A stretch of DNA of 64,000 bases, taken from the NCBI RefSeq assembly GCF_013410875.1, contig NZ_JACCCU010000001.1, forward strand, positions 1,240,001 through 1,304,000, written 5' to 3'. Below the pieces are notes generated by a model. The model searched no databases, had not been told where the DNA came from, and saw only the letters and a program-made list of their open reading frames with translations. Within the stretch, counting starts at the first letter, position 1. Each line of letters starts with the position of its first letter. Positions 18,104-27,211 of this stretch are shown piece after piece. The translations under genes and the position numbers were made by a program. Origin of the DNA: Tunturiibacter empetritectus. Its GTDB lineage: Bacteria > Acidobacteriota > Terriglobia > Terriglobales > Acidobacteriaceae.

Positions 18104-20311
18104 ATGCAAAAAGTAGCAGCATTTTTTGATTCGCTTATCGCTTCGTCACTCTTTCCTTCGCGCCGCGTCATGGTGGGGAGTGCACCACGATCAAGCCGCT
18201 TGCTTAAGCTCCGGTCGGGATGCATCCAGCTTCTGACCGCCGCCCTGGTGCTGCTGGTGATGACAGCCTGCGGCGGAGGAGGAGGGGGTAGCAACTCTTC
18301 TCAAAGCCCCACCATTACGACGCAGCCCGCGAATCAGGCCGTGACTGTGGGACAAACAGCTACGTTCAGCGTTACCGCCACTGGAACCGCGCCACTCACT
18401 TATCAGTGGTCCAATAACGGAACAGCGATCGCGGGAGCCACTTCAAGCACCTACACCACTCCTGCAACTGCGATCGGAGACAACAGCTCGAAGTTCACGG
18501 TGACTGTATCTAATTCTTCTGGATCGGCCAACAGCAATCCTGCCACGCTTACGGTGACGATTGGCCTGCCAGTGATTACGACCCAGCCGGTGAGCGTGAA
18601 TGTTTGCAATAACGCCTCGGCGACGCTCTCTGTAACAGCAACCAACGCCGTTACATACCAGTGGTCTCTCAACGGATCGCCGATTGCGGGCGCCACCAGT
18701 TCTAGCTACTTTATCGCCAGCGCCATCGCAATCGATGCCGGCAGTTACACCGTAACGGTTACAAATGCCGCGGGCAGCGTCACCTCGCAGGCGGCCACAG
18801 TTCTGGTAGGAACATCGATCACGTCGAATCCTGCCAGCCTTTCGATTGCTCAGGGCCAGACCGCCGCATTCTCCGTCGCGGCAGCGGGAGATGCTCCGTT
18901 CAGCTACCAGTGGTACGTAATTACTCCTGGCGGTTCGACGGGAGCTGCGATCGCCGGTGCCACCGCGAGCACCTATACCACCCCGGTAGAGGGACTTGGT
19001 TCCAGCGGCTCGCAATACTACGTCACGGTGACGGATACCTGCGGGACCGTTCTCACCAGCACCTCGGCTACTCTCACGGTCACCGCGGGCAATGTGCCCC
19101 CCACCATCACCGTGCAGCCTGTGCGCCAGACCGCAGCCGTTGGCAGCACCCCAACGTTTAGCGTGACCGCCGTCGGGCCTGGTACGCTCACCTACCAGTG
19201 GTATCGCATTCCAGCGGGAAGCACCACCGGCACCGCGAGCGCCGCCCCAATCTCGGGCGCAACCGCTGCCACCTACACTGTGCCAGCGACAAGTACTACT
19301 GCCGCCAACGACCAAGACGGCTACTATGTCATCGTTTCGAACAGTTACGGGCAGGCAGTATCTCAACCAGCCATTCTTGCGATTGGCGCTGGAATCCTAA
19401 TTACGCAGCAGCCAGTCACCGTATATGTGAGCGCGGGAGCGTCGGCGACCTTATCCGTGACCGCGACTTCTACCGCCCCACTGACCTATCAGTGGTATAG
19501 GGCAGCTCCCGGAACCACCGTCTTCAACGCAATCGCAGGGGCGACGGGTGCGACCTACACGCAGGCTTCTACTGCCACCACGGACTCCGGCTCGGTATTT
19601 CGTGTTGTGGTTAGCAACGGATCCACAGCTTCTGTCACCAGCAGTTCCGCTTCGCTGTTTGTCGGAGCTCTGCCTGCTATCGGCAATCTCTGCACTGGCT
19701 GGACCGCAGTTGGCAGTGCGCAACCGCCTTCCCCTCCACCCTGCGCCATTCAATTTTTTGCCACGGCTTCAAACAATCAAACCAGCGCGATTGTCTGGCC
19801 GAGCCTTATTCCTACGGGCAACCTTCAGATCAGCTTTACGGTTGCCACCAGTAATGCAACCACTCCCCCTGCGGACGGCTATGCCATGGTCCTGGGCGAC
19901 CCATCTCTCGGAGCAACGCTGAGCAAGAACGGTGCCTTTGGAAGCGGTCTGGGCGCTCAAGGTATTCCTGGAGTCGTGGTCGTCTTCGATGATTACCACG
20001 ATACTAACGATCCACCCGTTCCTTACATCGCCGTGACCAGGGGAGAGACCAACCTGTTCCGCAACCCGTACTTCTTCCTCAACACAAATGTCCCTCCCCT
20101 TGCCACGCCGGGAGCGACGGTATCGCATGATTATGTCGTCTCCGTCGTGCAGGGGGCGATGACTGTCACGATCGATGGCTTGCAGGTTTTTTCAGGCAGC
20201 GTCACGGTTCCCCCGGTCGCTTATCTTTACTTCACGGCATCAACCGGCGATTTCACTGAGCAGACAGTCATCAGTAATGTGTCGGCTACTGTTGCTGCAC
20301 CGTCAAACTAG
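18104..20311 (+). CDS. Ig-repeat lipoprotein with C-terminal lectin-like domain
   Basis: 735 aa. ATG at 18104 is preceded by AGGAG. The lipoprotein signal is long-headed (LLTAALVLLVMTACGGGGGG). At least four Ig-like units follow, each opening with a TITTQPxN/VSV motif and holding TYQWS/TYQWY and a YTV/YYV strand (about residues 65-150, 150-230, 230-325, 330-420, 425-520). The last 210 residues resemble a concanavalin/legume-lectin type beta-sandwich (SAIVWPSLIPTGNLQISFTV, then GVVVVFDDYHD). Likely a surface or outer-membrane-anchored adhesion or carbohydrate-binding protein. Function is inference. Confidence 0.87.
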   Translation: MQKVAAFFDSLIASSLFPSRRVMVGSAPRSSRLLKLRSGCIQLLTAALVLLVMTACGGGGGGSNSSQSPTITTQPANQAVTVGQTATFSVTATGTAPLTYQWSNNGTAIAGATSSTYTTPATAIGDNSSKFTVTVSNSSGSANSNPATLTVTIGLPVITTQPVSVNVCNNASATLSVTATNAVTYQWSLNGSPIAGATSSSYFIASAIAIDAGSYTVTVTNAAGSVTSQAATVLVGTSITSNPASLSIAQGQTAAFSVAAAGDAPFSYQWYVITPGGSTGAAIAGATASTYTTPVEGLGSSGSQYYVTVTDTCGTVLTSTSATLTVTAGNVPPTITVQPVRQTAAVGSTPTFSVTAVGPGTLTYQWYRIPAGSTTGTASAAPISGATAATYTVPATSTTAANDQDGYYVIVSNSYGQAVSQPAILAIGAGILITQQPVTVYVSAGASATLSVTATSTAPLTYQWYRAAPGTTVFNAIAGATGATYTQASTATTDSGSVFRVVVSNGSTASVTSSSASLFVGALPAIGNLCTGWTAVGSAQPPSPPPCAIQFFATASNNQTSAIVWPSLIPTGNLQISFTVATSNATTPPADGYAMVLGDPSLGATLSKNGAFGSGLGAQGIPGVVVVFDDYHDTNDPPVPYIAVTRGETNLFRNPYFFLNTNVPPLATPGATVSHDYVVSVVQGAMTVTIDGLQVFSGSVTVPPVAYLYFTASTGDFTEQTVISNVSATVAAPSN

Positions 20312-20367
20312 CGGACGAGAAAAATCTAAAACTTCGAAGATCTAGGTGATACCTCTAGAAGGTTGAA

Positions 20368-20459
20368 TGGCGGAGAGTGAGGGATTCGAACCCCCGATAG
20401 ACTTACGCCTATGTCTGATTTCGAGTCAGGTGCATTCAACCGGGCTCTGCCAACTCTCC
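20368..20459 (-). tRNA. tRNA-Ser (CGA)
   Basis: Minus-strand 92-nt tRNA including encoded CCA (20368-20370). The acceptor stem GGAGAGT pairs with ACTCTCC, and the discriminator is G as usual for serine. The anticodon loop is CTCGAAA, giving anticodon CGA (reads UCG). A long variable arm (about ACATAGGCGTAAGTCTAT) and a T-arm with GGTTCGAATCC confirm class II tRNA-Ser. Confidence 0.95.
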
Positions 20460-20850
20460 GCATTTTCAATCACCCTGGACGCTTGTCTTTGGCGTGGCCA
20501 AAGCAGAGGTGTGCCAGCGTTAATTGCAGTCTGAGGAACTGTAACTAACCTATCGGTGGCACCCGCAACACCAGCAGGCGTGCGATGCAAAAGAGCATAT
20601 TCATCGATAGTGATCTGTGACCGGGCATCTCTCAGAAAGGTTCGGAGATCCTGCCCAGCTAGAACAAGTCTACCGGCAAAGGCGGGTCTGGTGCAATGCC
20701 GCCTTATCCCCATCGACTCCACCCAGGCCGTGTGCCAGGCGCACAGCATCTGTTCATCTAATATGGTGCGAGTGTGCAAGGTGAGAGCATGGAGATACAG
20801 ATGGGCCTCCGTTTAGAAGTCTTCGAAGCCATAGTCGGTGGAGGCAGATA
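20460..20850. other. Intergenic region upstream of tRNA-Ser and of the sugar cluster
   Basis: About 390 bp without a supported gene. It holds the promoters of the leftward tRNA and of the rightward cluster. A leftward open frame (20426-20779) runs into the tRNA and has no recognisable features. Confidence 0.5.
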
Positions 20851-21789
20851 TTGAGAAGTGAAGACCTCTCCGGAAAGAGAGTTGTCGTTACCGGGGCGAC
20901 CGGCTTCCTTGGAGGTTATGTCGTCGACCAACTTCAGAGAGCCGGCGCAACCGTCATTGCCGTCGCCGACCGCAGCCGCATCGCTCGTCGTCTCGAACAT
21001 CCCACCCGATCCATCGAAACGCTCTGGTTCGACCGGCCGGATCAGCTGGCACAGTCGGTTCAGTCCGCGAAACCCGACTACGTGATCCATCTTCACGCAG
21101 CCGTGACGACAAACCGCAGTGCCGCAGCAGTTCGCAGCACGCTCGAGACGAACCTGCTGCCCTCGCTCGATCTGATGACGGCCTGCGCAGAGATGCAGGT
21201 GAAGCGGCTCATCCTCATCGGCTCAGGAGAGGAGTTCGGTCCTGTCACCGGACCCTTCGATGAAGACACCGCACCGGATCCTGCCTCGCCCTACGGCGCC
21301 AGCAAGGCAGCGGTCACTGCGTATGCCCGGATGTTTCATCGCGCCTTTCAACTCCCCGTCGTGGTGCTCAGGCCCTCGGTCGTCTACGGGCCCTTCCAGG
21401 CTCCCCGCATGCTCATCCCGCAGGTGCTGCAATCTCTCTTCGAAGGAAAAGAGGTCTCCGTCACAGAAGGCAGGCAGACACGCGACTTTATTCACGTAGA
21501 AGATGTGGCCAGGGGCGTCGTCCACGCTCTTGTCAGCGAGGGCGTCGAGGGTCGTTCCTTCAACCTGGCCTCAGGAGAGGTGGTGACCGTGAGAGATTGC
21601 CTCGAGCGGATCGAGCGCATCACCGGCCGCCACGGGCTCATTCGCTACGGCGCTCTTCCGTATAAAACAGGCGAGATCTTTTCCTACGAACCGATTGCAG
21701 AGAGAACCTTTTCGGCTCTCAACTGGCGGCCTGCCATCTCTCTCGAAGAAGGCCTTGCAAAAACCTGGGAGGCCCTTCGAGATTGTTGA
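20851..21789 (+). CDS. NAD-dependent nucleotide-sugar epimerase/dehydratase (extended SDR)
   Basis: 312 aa. The TTG start is supported by GGTGGAGG 6-7 bases upstream. The Rossmann motif is VVVTGATGFLGGYVV; the catalytic Tyr-Lys pair is in YGASKAAV, and the substrate-side motif is RPSVVYGPFQAPRMLIPQ, followed by RDFIHVEDVARGVVHAL. Because rfbF and rfbG lie downstream in the same direction, it probably acts on the CDP-4-keto-6-deoxyhexose as a reductase or epimerase that fixes the final sugar; that substrate is inference. It is the first gene of the cluster. Confidence 0.9.
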   Translation: MRSEDLSGKRVVVTGATGFLGGYVVDQLQRAGATVIAVADRSRIARRLEHPTRSIETLWFDRPDQLAQSVQSAKPDYVIHLHAAVTTNRSAAAVRSTLETNLLPSLDLMTACAEMQVKRLILIGSGEEFGPVTGPFDEDTAPDPASPYGASKAAVTAYARMFHRAFQLPVVVLRPSVVYGPFQAPRMLIPQVLQSLFEGKEVSVTEGRQTRDFIHVEDVARGVVHALVSEGVEGRSFNLASGEVVTVRDCLERIERITGRHGLIRYGALPYKTGEIFSYEPIAERTFSALNWRPAISLEEGLAKTWEALRDC

Positions 21790-21835
21790 CTTTAGCTGAA
21801 ACCACACTAAAGTAGAGAGCAGGAAGAGAGCCTCT

Positions 21836-22837
21836 TTGATCCCCGTAAAACCGCTTATTTCAATCGTAGTACCTGTCTTCAACGAGGAGGCGAACATCCT
21901 TCCTTTCTACGACGCGGTGTGCGTTGAGACAGAAAAACTGGCGGACTTATACCAGTTCGAATTTGTCTTCACCGACAATCACAGCTCCGATCAGACCTTT
22001 CCCCTCCTGCGGGATCTCGCCGCGCGCGATAGCCGGGTTCATGCCTATCGCTTCTCGAGAAACTTCGGATTCCAGCGTTCGATCATGACCGGCTACACAC
22101 GCGCACGTGGCGACGCAGCGATCCAGCTTGACGTTGACCTTCAGGATCCTCCCGAGTTGATCGCAACTTTTTTAGAGGAGTGGCGGCAGGGAGCCGATGT
22201 CGTCTATGGCGTCCGCATCAAGCGGCAGGAGTCCTGGCTCCTCAATCTGCAAAGAGTCATCTTCTATCGTCTGATCGATCGTCTCAGCGAAGAGAAGATT
22301 CCCGTCGATGCGGGCGACTTTCGCCTGATCAGCCGCCGCATCATCGATCTGCTCAAAAGCTTCGAAGACGCTCAACCGTATCTGCGCGGCACCATCGCCA
22401 CCATGGGTTTCAAGCAGGTTGGAATACCGTACAGCCGCAACGCGAGGCTACGCGGAGAGAGTAAATTTCCATTCTCGAAGCTGGTGTCGCTCGCGCTGGA
22501 TGGGATTCTGAATCATTCGGTGGTGCCGCTTCGTCTCTCCACCTACTTCGGGCTGGTCGTGTCGGTGATCACGTTGATCTCGATCATCGGCTACACCTCG
22601 GCAAAGCTGATCTTCCGCTCGGAGTGGCCGGCAGGCTTTGCCACGCTGGCGGCTCTCAGTCTGGCATCGATCAGCATCAATGCGATGCTTCTCGGCATCA
22701 TCGGCGAATACCTCGGCCGTATGTATCACCAATTGAAGAAGCAGCCTCTGACGATCATTGAAGATGTAGCCGGAGTGGCAGAAGGAGACAACTTGCTTTT
22801 GACGCCAACGGTTACAAATAGTTTGTCGGGGAATTAG
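21836..22837 (+). CDS. GT2 glycosyltransferase with C-terminal membrane segments (DPM/ArnC-like)
   Basis: 333 aa, TTG start. The GT-A catalytic domain covers about residues 8-230 (ISIVVPVFNEEANILPFYDAV; QLDVDLQDPPELIATFLEEW holds the DxD metal-binding region). Two hydrophobic segments near the C-terminus (STYFGLVVSVITLISIIGYTS and ATLAALSLASISINAMLLGIIGEYLGRMYHQ) are typical of the polyprenyl-phosphate glycosyltransferases. It probably moves a sugar from a nucleotide onto undecaprenyl phosphate or a glycolipid. The donor could be the CDP-deoxysugar made by its neighbours, by context only. Confidence 0.92.
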   Translation: MIPVKPLISIVVPVFNEEANILPFYDAVCVETEKLADLYQFEFVFTDNHSSDQTFPLLRDLAARDSRVHAYRFSRNFGFQRSIMTGYTRARGDAAIQLDVDLQDPPELIATFLEEWRQGADVVYGVRIKRQESWLLNLQRVIFYRLIDRLSEEKIPVDAGDFRLISRRIIDLLKSFEDAQPYLRGTIATMGFKQVGIPYSRNARLRGESKFPFSKLVSLALDGILNHSVVPLRLSTYFGLVVSVITLISIIGYTSAKLIFRSEWPAGFATLAALSLASISINAMLLGIIGEYLGRMYHQLKKQPLTIIEDVAGVAEGDNLLLTPTVTNSLSGN

Positions 22838-22949
22838 AGGGATGAGACGTGACTTGGCGAAACATAGAGACAACATAGATACTTAGCACGACACTTGGTC
22901 ACGAAGGTTATCGATTCATATTGCGTCGACAAAAAGAGGAAATCAAAGC

Positions 22950-23720
22950 ATGAAAGCAGTCATCCTCGCGGGTGGACTTGGAACACGGCTGTCGGAGGAG
23001 ACCACGCTTCGACCCAAACCGATGGTGGAGATCGGCGGCAGGCCGATGCTCTGGCACATTCTCAAGATCTACTCCCAGCACGGCATCAACGACTTCATCA
23101 TCTGTTGCGGATACAAGGGCTATGTCATCAAGGAGTTCTTCGCAAACTACTTTCTCCACATGTCCGACGTCACCTTCGACATGCAGACGAACAAGATGCA
23201 GGTCCACAATTCGGTCGCCGAACCGTGGCGCGTCACGCTGGTCGATACCGGGGATCTGACCGGAACAGGCGGCCGGCTACGTCGCGTGAAGCAGTACCTC
23301 GATCCAGGCGAACCCTTCTGCATGACCTACGGTGACGGCGTCGCGGATGTTGATATCACGGCATCGATCGCATTTCACAAACAGCACCAGAAGGCTGTTA
23401 CGCTCACAAGCGTTCAGCCCATCGCCCGCTTCGGCGCGCTGGGATTCAACAACACGCAGATCTACTCCTTCCAGGAGAAGCCGTCCGATGAGGGAGGCTG
23501 GATCAACGGCGGCTTCTTCGTGCTCGAACCGTCGGCGATCGATGCGGTCACCGATGACTCACAGATGTTTGAACGCGAGCCAATCGAGACGCTCGTCAAC
23601 AAGGGAGAGGTGCATGCGTTCTTCCACCGCGGCTTCTGGCAGGCGATGGATACCCTCCGCGAAAAGCAGCACCTGGAAGAGCTCTGGCAGACGGGCAAGG
23701 CACCTTGGAAGACTTGGTAG
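22950..23720 (+). CDS. rfbF: Glucose-1-phosphate cytidylyltransferase
   Basis: 256 aa, the family's length. It makes CDP-glucose from CTP and glucose-1-phosphate. The nucleotidyltransferase signature MKAVILAGGLGTRLSEET and RPKPMVEIGGRPMLWHI is at the N-terminus; YGDGVADVDI is the metal-binding Asp region. First committed step toward CDP-deoxyhexoses for LPS O-antigen or capsule; also called ddhA. ATG start. Followed after 104 bp by rfbG. Confidence 0.96.
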   Translation: MKAVILAGGLGTRLSEETTLRPKPMVEIGGRPMLWHILKIYSQHGINDFIICCGYKGYVIKEFFANYFLHMSDVTFDMQTNKMQVHNSVAEPWRVTLVDTGDLTGTGGRLRRVKQYLDPGEPFCMTYGDGVADVDITASIAFHKQHQKAVTLTSVQPIARFGALGFNNTQIYSFQEKPSDEGGWINGGFFVLEPSAIDAVTDDSQMFEREPIETLVNKGEVHAFFHRGFWQAMDTLREKQHLEELWQTGKAPWKTW

Positions 23721-23824
23721 ATCGCTCGCCAACCACCACCAAGCTCACTGCCCTTCTGCGAATTTGCAATCAGAGGCGAAGAATTTAGAACCAAGAAGCT
23801 TAAACCAGGAGACGCGGAGGTTTC

Positions 23825-24922
23825 ATGTCGCACGATGCGAAGTTCTGGGCCGGAAGGCGCGTCTTTCTCACTGGGCATACCGGCTTCAAAGGGGGATGGC
23901 TCGCTCTGTGGCTCTCTCGTCTGGGCGCAGAGGTGCGAGGCTACTCGCTCAATCCCTGCACGATCCCCAGCCTCTTCGACGCAGCACGCATAGGCAGCCG
24001 TGTAGAAGACATTCGCGGCGACATCCGCGACGCAGCCCACCTGGAGAAGTCGATGAAGGACTTCGCCCCGGAGGTCGTCTTTCACCTCGCCGCTCAGCCT
24101 CTCGTGCGTCTCTCCTACGACGATCCCATCACCACCTACGAGACCAACGTCATCGGCACAGCGCGCGTGCTGGACTCAGTTCGCCGTACGCCGTCGGTTC
24201 GCGCCGTAGTCTCGGTCACGACCGACAAATGCTACGAGAACAAAGAGTGGGTGTGGGGTTATCGCGAGACCGATCCCCTCGGCGGCTACGATCCCTACTC
24301 CAGCTCCAAGGCTTGCGCTGAGATCGTCTCCGCCGCCTTCCGCCAGTCATACTTCCCGGTCGACAAGATCGCCAGTCACCGAGTAGCCATCGCCACCGCA
24401 CGTGCCGGCAACGTCATCGGCGGAGGCGACTGGTCGCTCGACCGCCTGCTCCCCGACCTCGTCCGAGGTTTTCTCTCCGGCAAGCCCGTGCCCATCCGCC
24501 GTCCGCACGCGATACGTCCCTGGCAGCATGTGCTTGAGCCGCTCCACGGCTATCTGAGCCTCGCCGAAAAGCTGCTCTCCGCCGACCCCGCGAGGTACGC
24601 GACAGCCTACAACTTCGGCCCGGCAGACGACGACGCACGTCCCGTAGGTTGGATCGCAGAGCGCATGACGCGCACCTGGGGCGACGGCGCCTCATGGGTT
24701 CTCGACGAAGACCCCAGCGTGCACGAAGCCGGCTATCTCAAACTCGATGCGAGCCGGGCTCGCGCAGACCTGGCTTGGACGCCCCGCCTCCATCTCTCCG
24801 ACGCACTCGATTGGCTCGTCCGCTGGTACAAGGCGCACGAAGCAGGCGCTGACATGCAGGCTTACACCTTCGACCAGATCGGCCAGTACGAGACGATCCT
24901 TGCCAGCCCACCGGCATTTTAG
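23825..24922 (+). CDS. rfbG: CDP-glucose 4,6-dehydratase
   Basis: 365 aa. It converts CDP-glucose to CDP-4-keto-6-deoxyglucose using bound NAD. The motif VFLTGHTGFKGGWLALWLSRLGAEVRGYSL is the family's NAD-binding start; YDPYSSSKACAEI holds the Tyr and Lys of the SDR active site; VTTDKCYENKEWVWGYRE and IRPWQHVLEPLHGYL are RfbG-specific. No rfbH (CDP-4-keto-6-deoxyglucose 3-dehydrase) is within the window, so a 3,6-dideoxy sugar would need genes elsewhere. ATG start with GGAGG nearby. Confidence 0.96.
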   Translation: MSHDAKFWAGRRVFLTGHTGFKGGWLALWLSRLGAEVRGYSLNPCTIPSLFDAARIGSRVEDIRGDIRDAAHLEKSMKDFAPEVVFHLAAQPLVRLSYDDPITTYETNVIGTARVLDSVRRTPSVRAVVSVTTDKCYENKEWVWGYRETDPLGGYDPYSSSKACAEIVSAAFRQSYFPVDKIASHRVAIATARAGNVIGGGDWSLDRLLPDLVRGFLSGKPVPIRRPHAIRPWQHVLEPLHGYLSLAEKLLSADPARYATAYNFGPADDDARPVGWIAERMTRTWGDGASWVLDEDPSVHEAGYLKLDASRARADLAWTPRLHLSDALDWLVRWYKAHEAGADMQAYTFDQIGQYETILASPPAF

Positions 24923-24976
24923 ATCCGACCGGAAGCGTTCCTCTCAGCAAGGCTGCAGAGCGGAATAACGAGCCTA

Positions 24977-26149
24977 ATGGCGCAGACAACACAACCCGCC
25001 GCAGCATGGACCTCCGACCTCAGGCAATGGCTGCGTGAGTCAGCCGCGCACTCCGGCTTCGACACCGTAGGAGTAGCGCCAGTCGCCACAGGCAATCCCG
25101 AAGACGATAAGCCACTCGACGCGCAACGATTCGAAGCCTGGATCGACTCCGGCCGAGCAGGCGAGATGGACTACCTCAAGCGCCGTGACGAGCACGGAGT
25201 CTTGCTGCGAAGCGACGTGCAGATCGCAATGCCCTGGGCGCGTTCGGTCATCGTCTGCGCGCTGAACTACAACGCCGCGGCCCCACTCTCCATTGACCCA
25301 TCCTCACCCGCCACCGGATGGATCGCCCGCTACGCCTGGAGCGGCCGCACCGACCCCGCCAAACCCGGCGAACTCGCCCCCACCGATTATCACGACGAGC
25401 TGCTAAGCCGCCTCAAAAAAATCGAGTCACAACTCCACGAGCGCCTCGCCTGCCAGACCCGCTGCTATGTGGACACCGGCCCCCTGGTGGAGCGAGCCGC
25501 AGCCGCAAAGGCCGGCATCGGCTGGGTCGGCAAGAACACCTGCGTCCTCGATCAGAAGCTCGGCTCCTGGCTGTTGTTTGGCGTCATCGTCACGTCAATC
25601 CCGGTCTCCCCCACGTTCGAGCTCGAAGTCGCTGTGGACCGCTGCGGCAGTTGCACTCGCTGCCTCGATGCCTGCCCCACCGACGCGCTGGTTGCGCCAC
25701 ACCAGATGGACGCCTCGCTCTGCATCTCCTATCTCACCATCGAAAAAAAAGGCACAATCCCTGAAGAGCTGCGAGAACCGATGGGCCGCCAGGTCTTCGG
25801 CTGCGATATCTGCCAGGACGTCTGTCCCTGGAACCGCCGCTCTCCCATCTCGCAGAGCGACGGAATGCTCCCACGAAGACAGCTGGTCAACCCATCGCTG
25901 TCTTGGCTCGCCGAACTGGACTCCGCAACCTTCAAGCAATGGTTCAAGGGATCGCCTCTCGAACGCACGCGCCTGAAGCGGCTGCATCGCAACGTCGCTA
26001 TCGCCATGGGAAACAGCGGCGAAGCGCAGTTCCTCCCACAATTGGAGCAATGGAGCGCAGCGGAAGACCCCGTGCTTGCCGAGTCGTCGCAGTGGGCCAT
26101 CGCGCGCATCCACGGCCTCACCAACACTCCAACCCCCCAGCCCTCCTAG
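24977..26149 (+). CDS. queG: Epoxyqueuosine reductase
   Basis: 390 aa. It catalyses the last step of queuosine synthesis, reducing epoxyqueuosine in tRNA with cobalamin and two [4Fe-4S] clusters. Ferredoxin motifs are visible as CGSCTRCLDACPTDAL and CDICQDVCPWNRR; the N-terminal B12-binding domain has SGRAGEMDYLKRRDEHGVLLRSDV and the region YVDTGPLVERAAAAKAGIGWVGKNT. A C-terminal HEAT-like extension (RLKRLHRNVAIAMGNSGEAQFLPQLEQW) is usual for the longer form. It depends on cobalamin. ATG start; no other que gene in view. Confidence 0.96.
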   Translation: MAQTTQPAAAWTSDLRQWLRESAAHSGFDTVGVAPVATGNPEDDKPLDAQRFEAWIDSGRAGEMDYLKRRDEHGVLLRSDVQIAMPWARSVIVCALNYNAAAPLSIDPSSPATGWIARYAWSGRTDPAKPGELAPTDYHDELLSRLKKIESQLHERLACQTRCYVDTGPLVERAAAAKAGIGWVGKNTCVLDQKLGSWLLFGVIVTSIPVSPTFELEVAVDRCGSCTRCLDACPTDALVAPHQMDASLCISYLTIEKKGTIPEELREPMGRQVFGCDICQDVCPWNRRSPISQSDGMLPRRQLVNPSLSWLAELDSATFKQWFKGSPLERTRLKRLHRNVAIAMGNSGEAQFLPQLEQWSAAEDPVLAESSQWAIARIHGLTNTPTPQPS

Positions 26150-26203
26150 GCCAACATCAACAGCCACCGAAAACCGACACCCTCTGCTAGCATCGGGAGT
26201 GAA

Positions 26204-27211
26204 TTGCCCGGCCGCCGCTCGCCGGATCTTGCATCGAACTCTCCTATGCCGTCAACTCTTCCCGACAAACCCGAAGCGCACACGACCGCGAACACCAGCC
26301 ACCCGGATCTGCCGCCGAAGCCGATCGAGGAGGTCACACCCGTAGTCTGCGACGACACCCTCTCAGGACAGATCGTCGCGTTAGCCCGCTACATGGGCCG
26401 CACCGAGGTCCATACCTACGCCTTCAGCGTCGCCGCCAACGTCATCCTCTCGCTCTTTCCGTTCATCGTGCTCCTGCTGACCCTCTGCCGCAGCGTCTTC
26501 CACTCGCGCTCGATGGAGGCCATCGTCGGCGACATGATGAAGAACCTCCTCCCTGTCGGCCAGGACTTCGTCATGCGCAACATGCAGCTGCTGGCCCACC
26601 CCCACAAGGGGACCCAGCTCTTCTCGTTGGTCATGCTGCTGATCACCTCTACAGGTGTCTTTCTACCGCTCGAGGTTGCGTTGAACCGGGTTTGGGGAGT
26701 TCGCCAGAATCGAAGCTATCTTCACAACCAGGCCGTATCCCTCGGACTGGCCTTCGCGGTCGGCGTCCTGGCCATGGCCTCGGTAGCATCCACTGCCAGC
26801 CAGCAGACCATCCTCGCCTGGGTCTTCTTCGGCCACACCGAAAATGTCGTCTTCCACTTCATCTCCTTCGCCTTCCTCAAGCTCTGCGCCGGGCTTGCGA
26901 GCATCCTGATGTTCTTTCTAATCTATTGGGTGTTGCCCTACAGAAAGATTCCGGCGCGAGCAGTGGTGCCTACAGCCATCGTCGTCGGCCTGCTCTGGCA
27001 GTTGGCGAAGTACCTCTATATCAAGGCTCTTCCCTGGTTGGACTTTCAGTCCGTCTACGGACCGTTTTATATTTCGGTAGGGTTGATGATGTGGGCGTTT
27101 CTCTCCGGCCTGCTCTTGCTGGCAGGAGCCCATTTTTCCGCAACCCGTTATACCTTGAAGCTGGCACGGCAGGCGGACCTGGAGGCTGCGAACGATGCAA
27201 GACCCGAATAG
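26204..27211 (+). CDS. YihY/BrkB family inner-membrane protein
   Basis: 335 aa with about six TM segments (for example VAANVILSLFPFIVLLLTL, then TSTGVFLPLEVALNRVWGV, SILMFFLIYWVLPYRKIP, YGPFYISVGLMMWAFLSGLLLLAG). Family YihY/UPF0761, once called RNase BN by error; the function is unclear, possibly transport. The TTG at 26204 has GGGAG 5 bases upstream; an internal ATG at 26246 is an alternative. It overlaps the next gene by 17 bp, so the two are translationally coupled. Confidence 0.92.
   Translation: MPGRRSPDLASNSPMPSTLPDKPEAHTTANTSHPDLPPKPIEEVTPVVCDDTLSGQIVALARYMGRTEVHTYAFSVAANVILSLFPFIVLLLTLCRSVFHSRSMEAIVGDMMKNLLPVGQDFVMRNMQLLAHPHKGTQLFSLVMLLITSTGVFLPLEVALNRVWGVRQNRSYLHNQAVSLGLAFAVGVLAMASVASTASQQTILAWVFFGHTENVVFHFISFAFLKLCAGLASILMFFLIYWVLPYRKIPARAVVPTAIVVGLLWQLAKYLYIKALPWLDFQSVYGPFYISVGLMMWAFLSGLLLLAGAHFSATRYTLKLARQADLEAANDARPE

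Noticed and set aside
18443..19366. 307-codon leftward frame inside the Ig-repeat lipoprotein gene
   Set aside because: Arg/Gly-rich shadow of a repeated Ig coding sequence.
20368..20459. tRNA-Ser as an integration site for an island
   Set aside because: No integrase gene and no repeated tRNA 3' end seen on either side.
20426..20779. Leftward frame before the tRNA
   Set aside because: Overlaps nearly the whole tRNA-Ser and has no recognisable feature.
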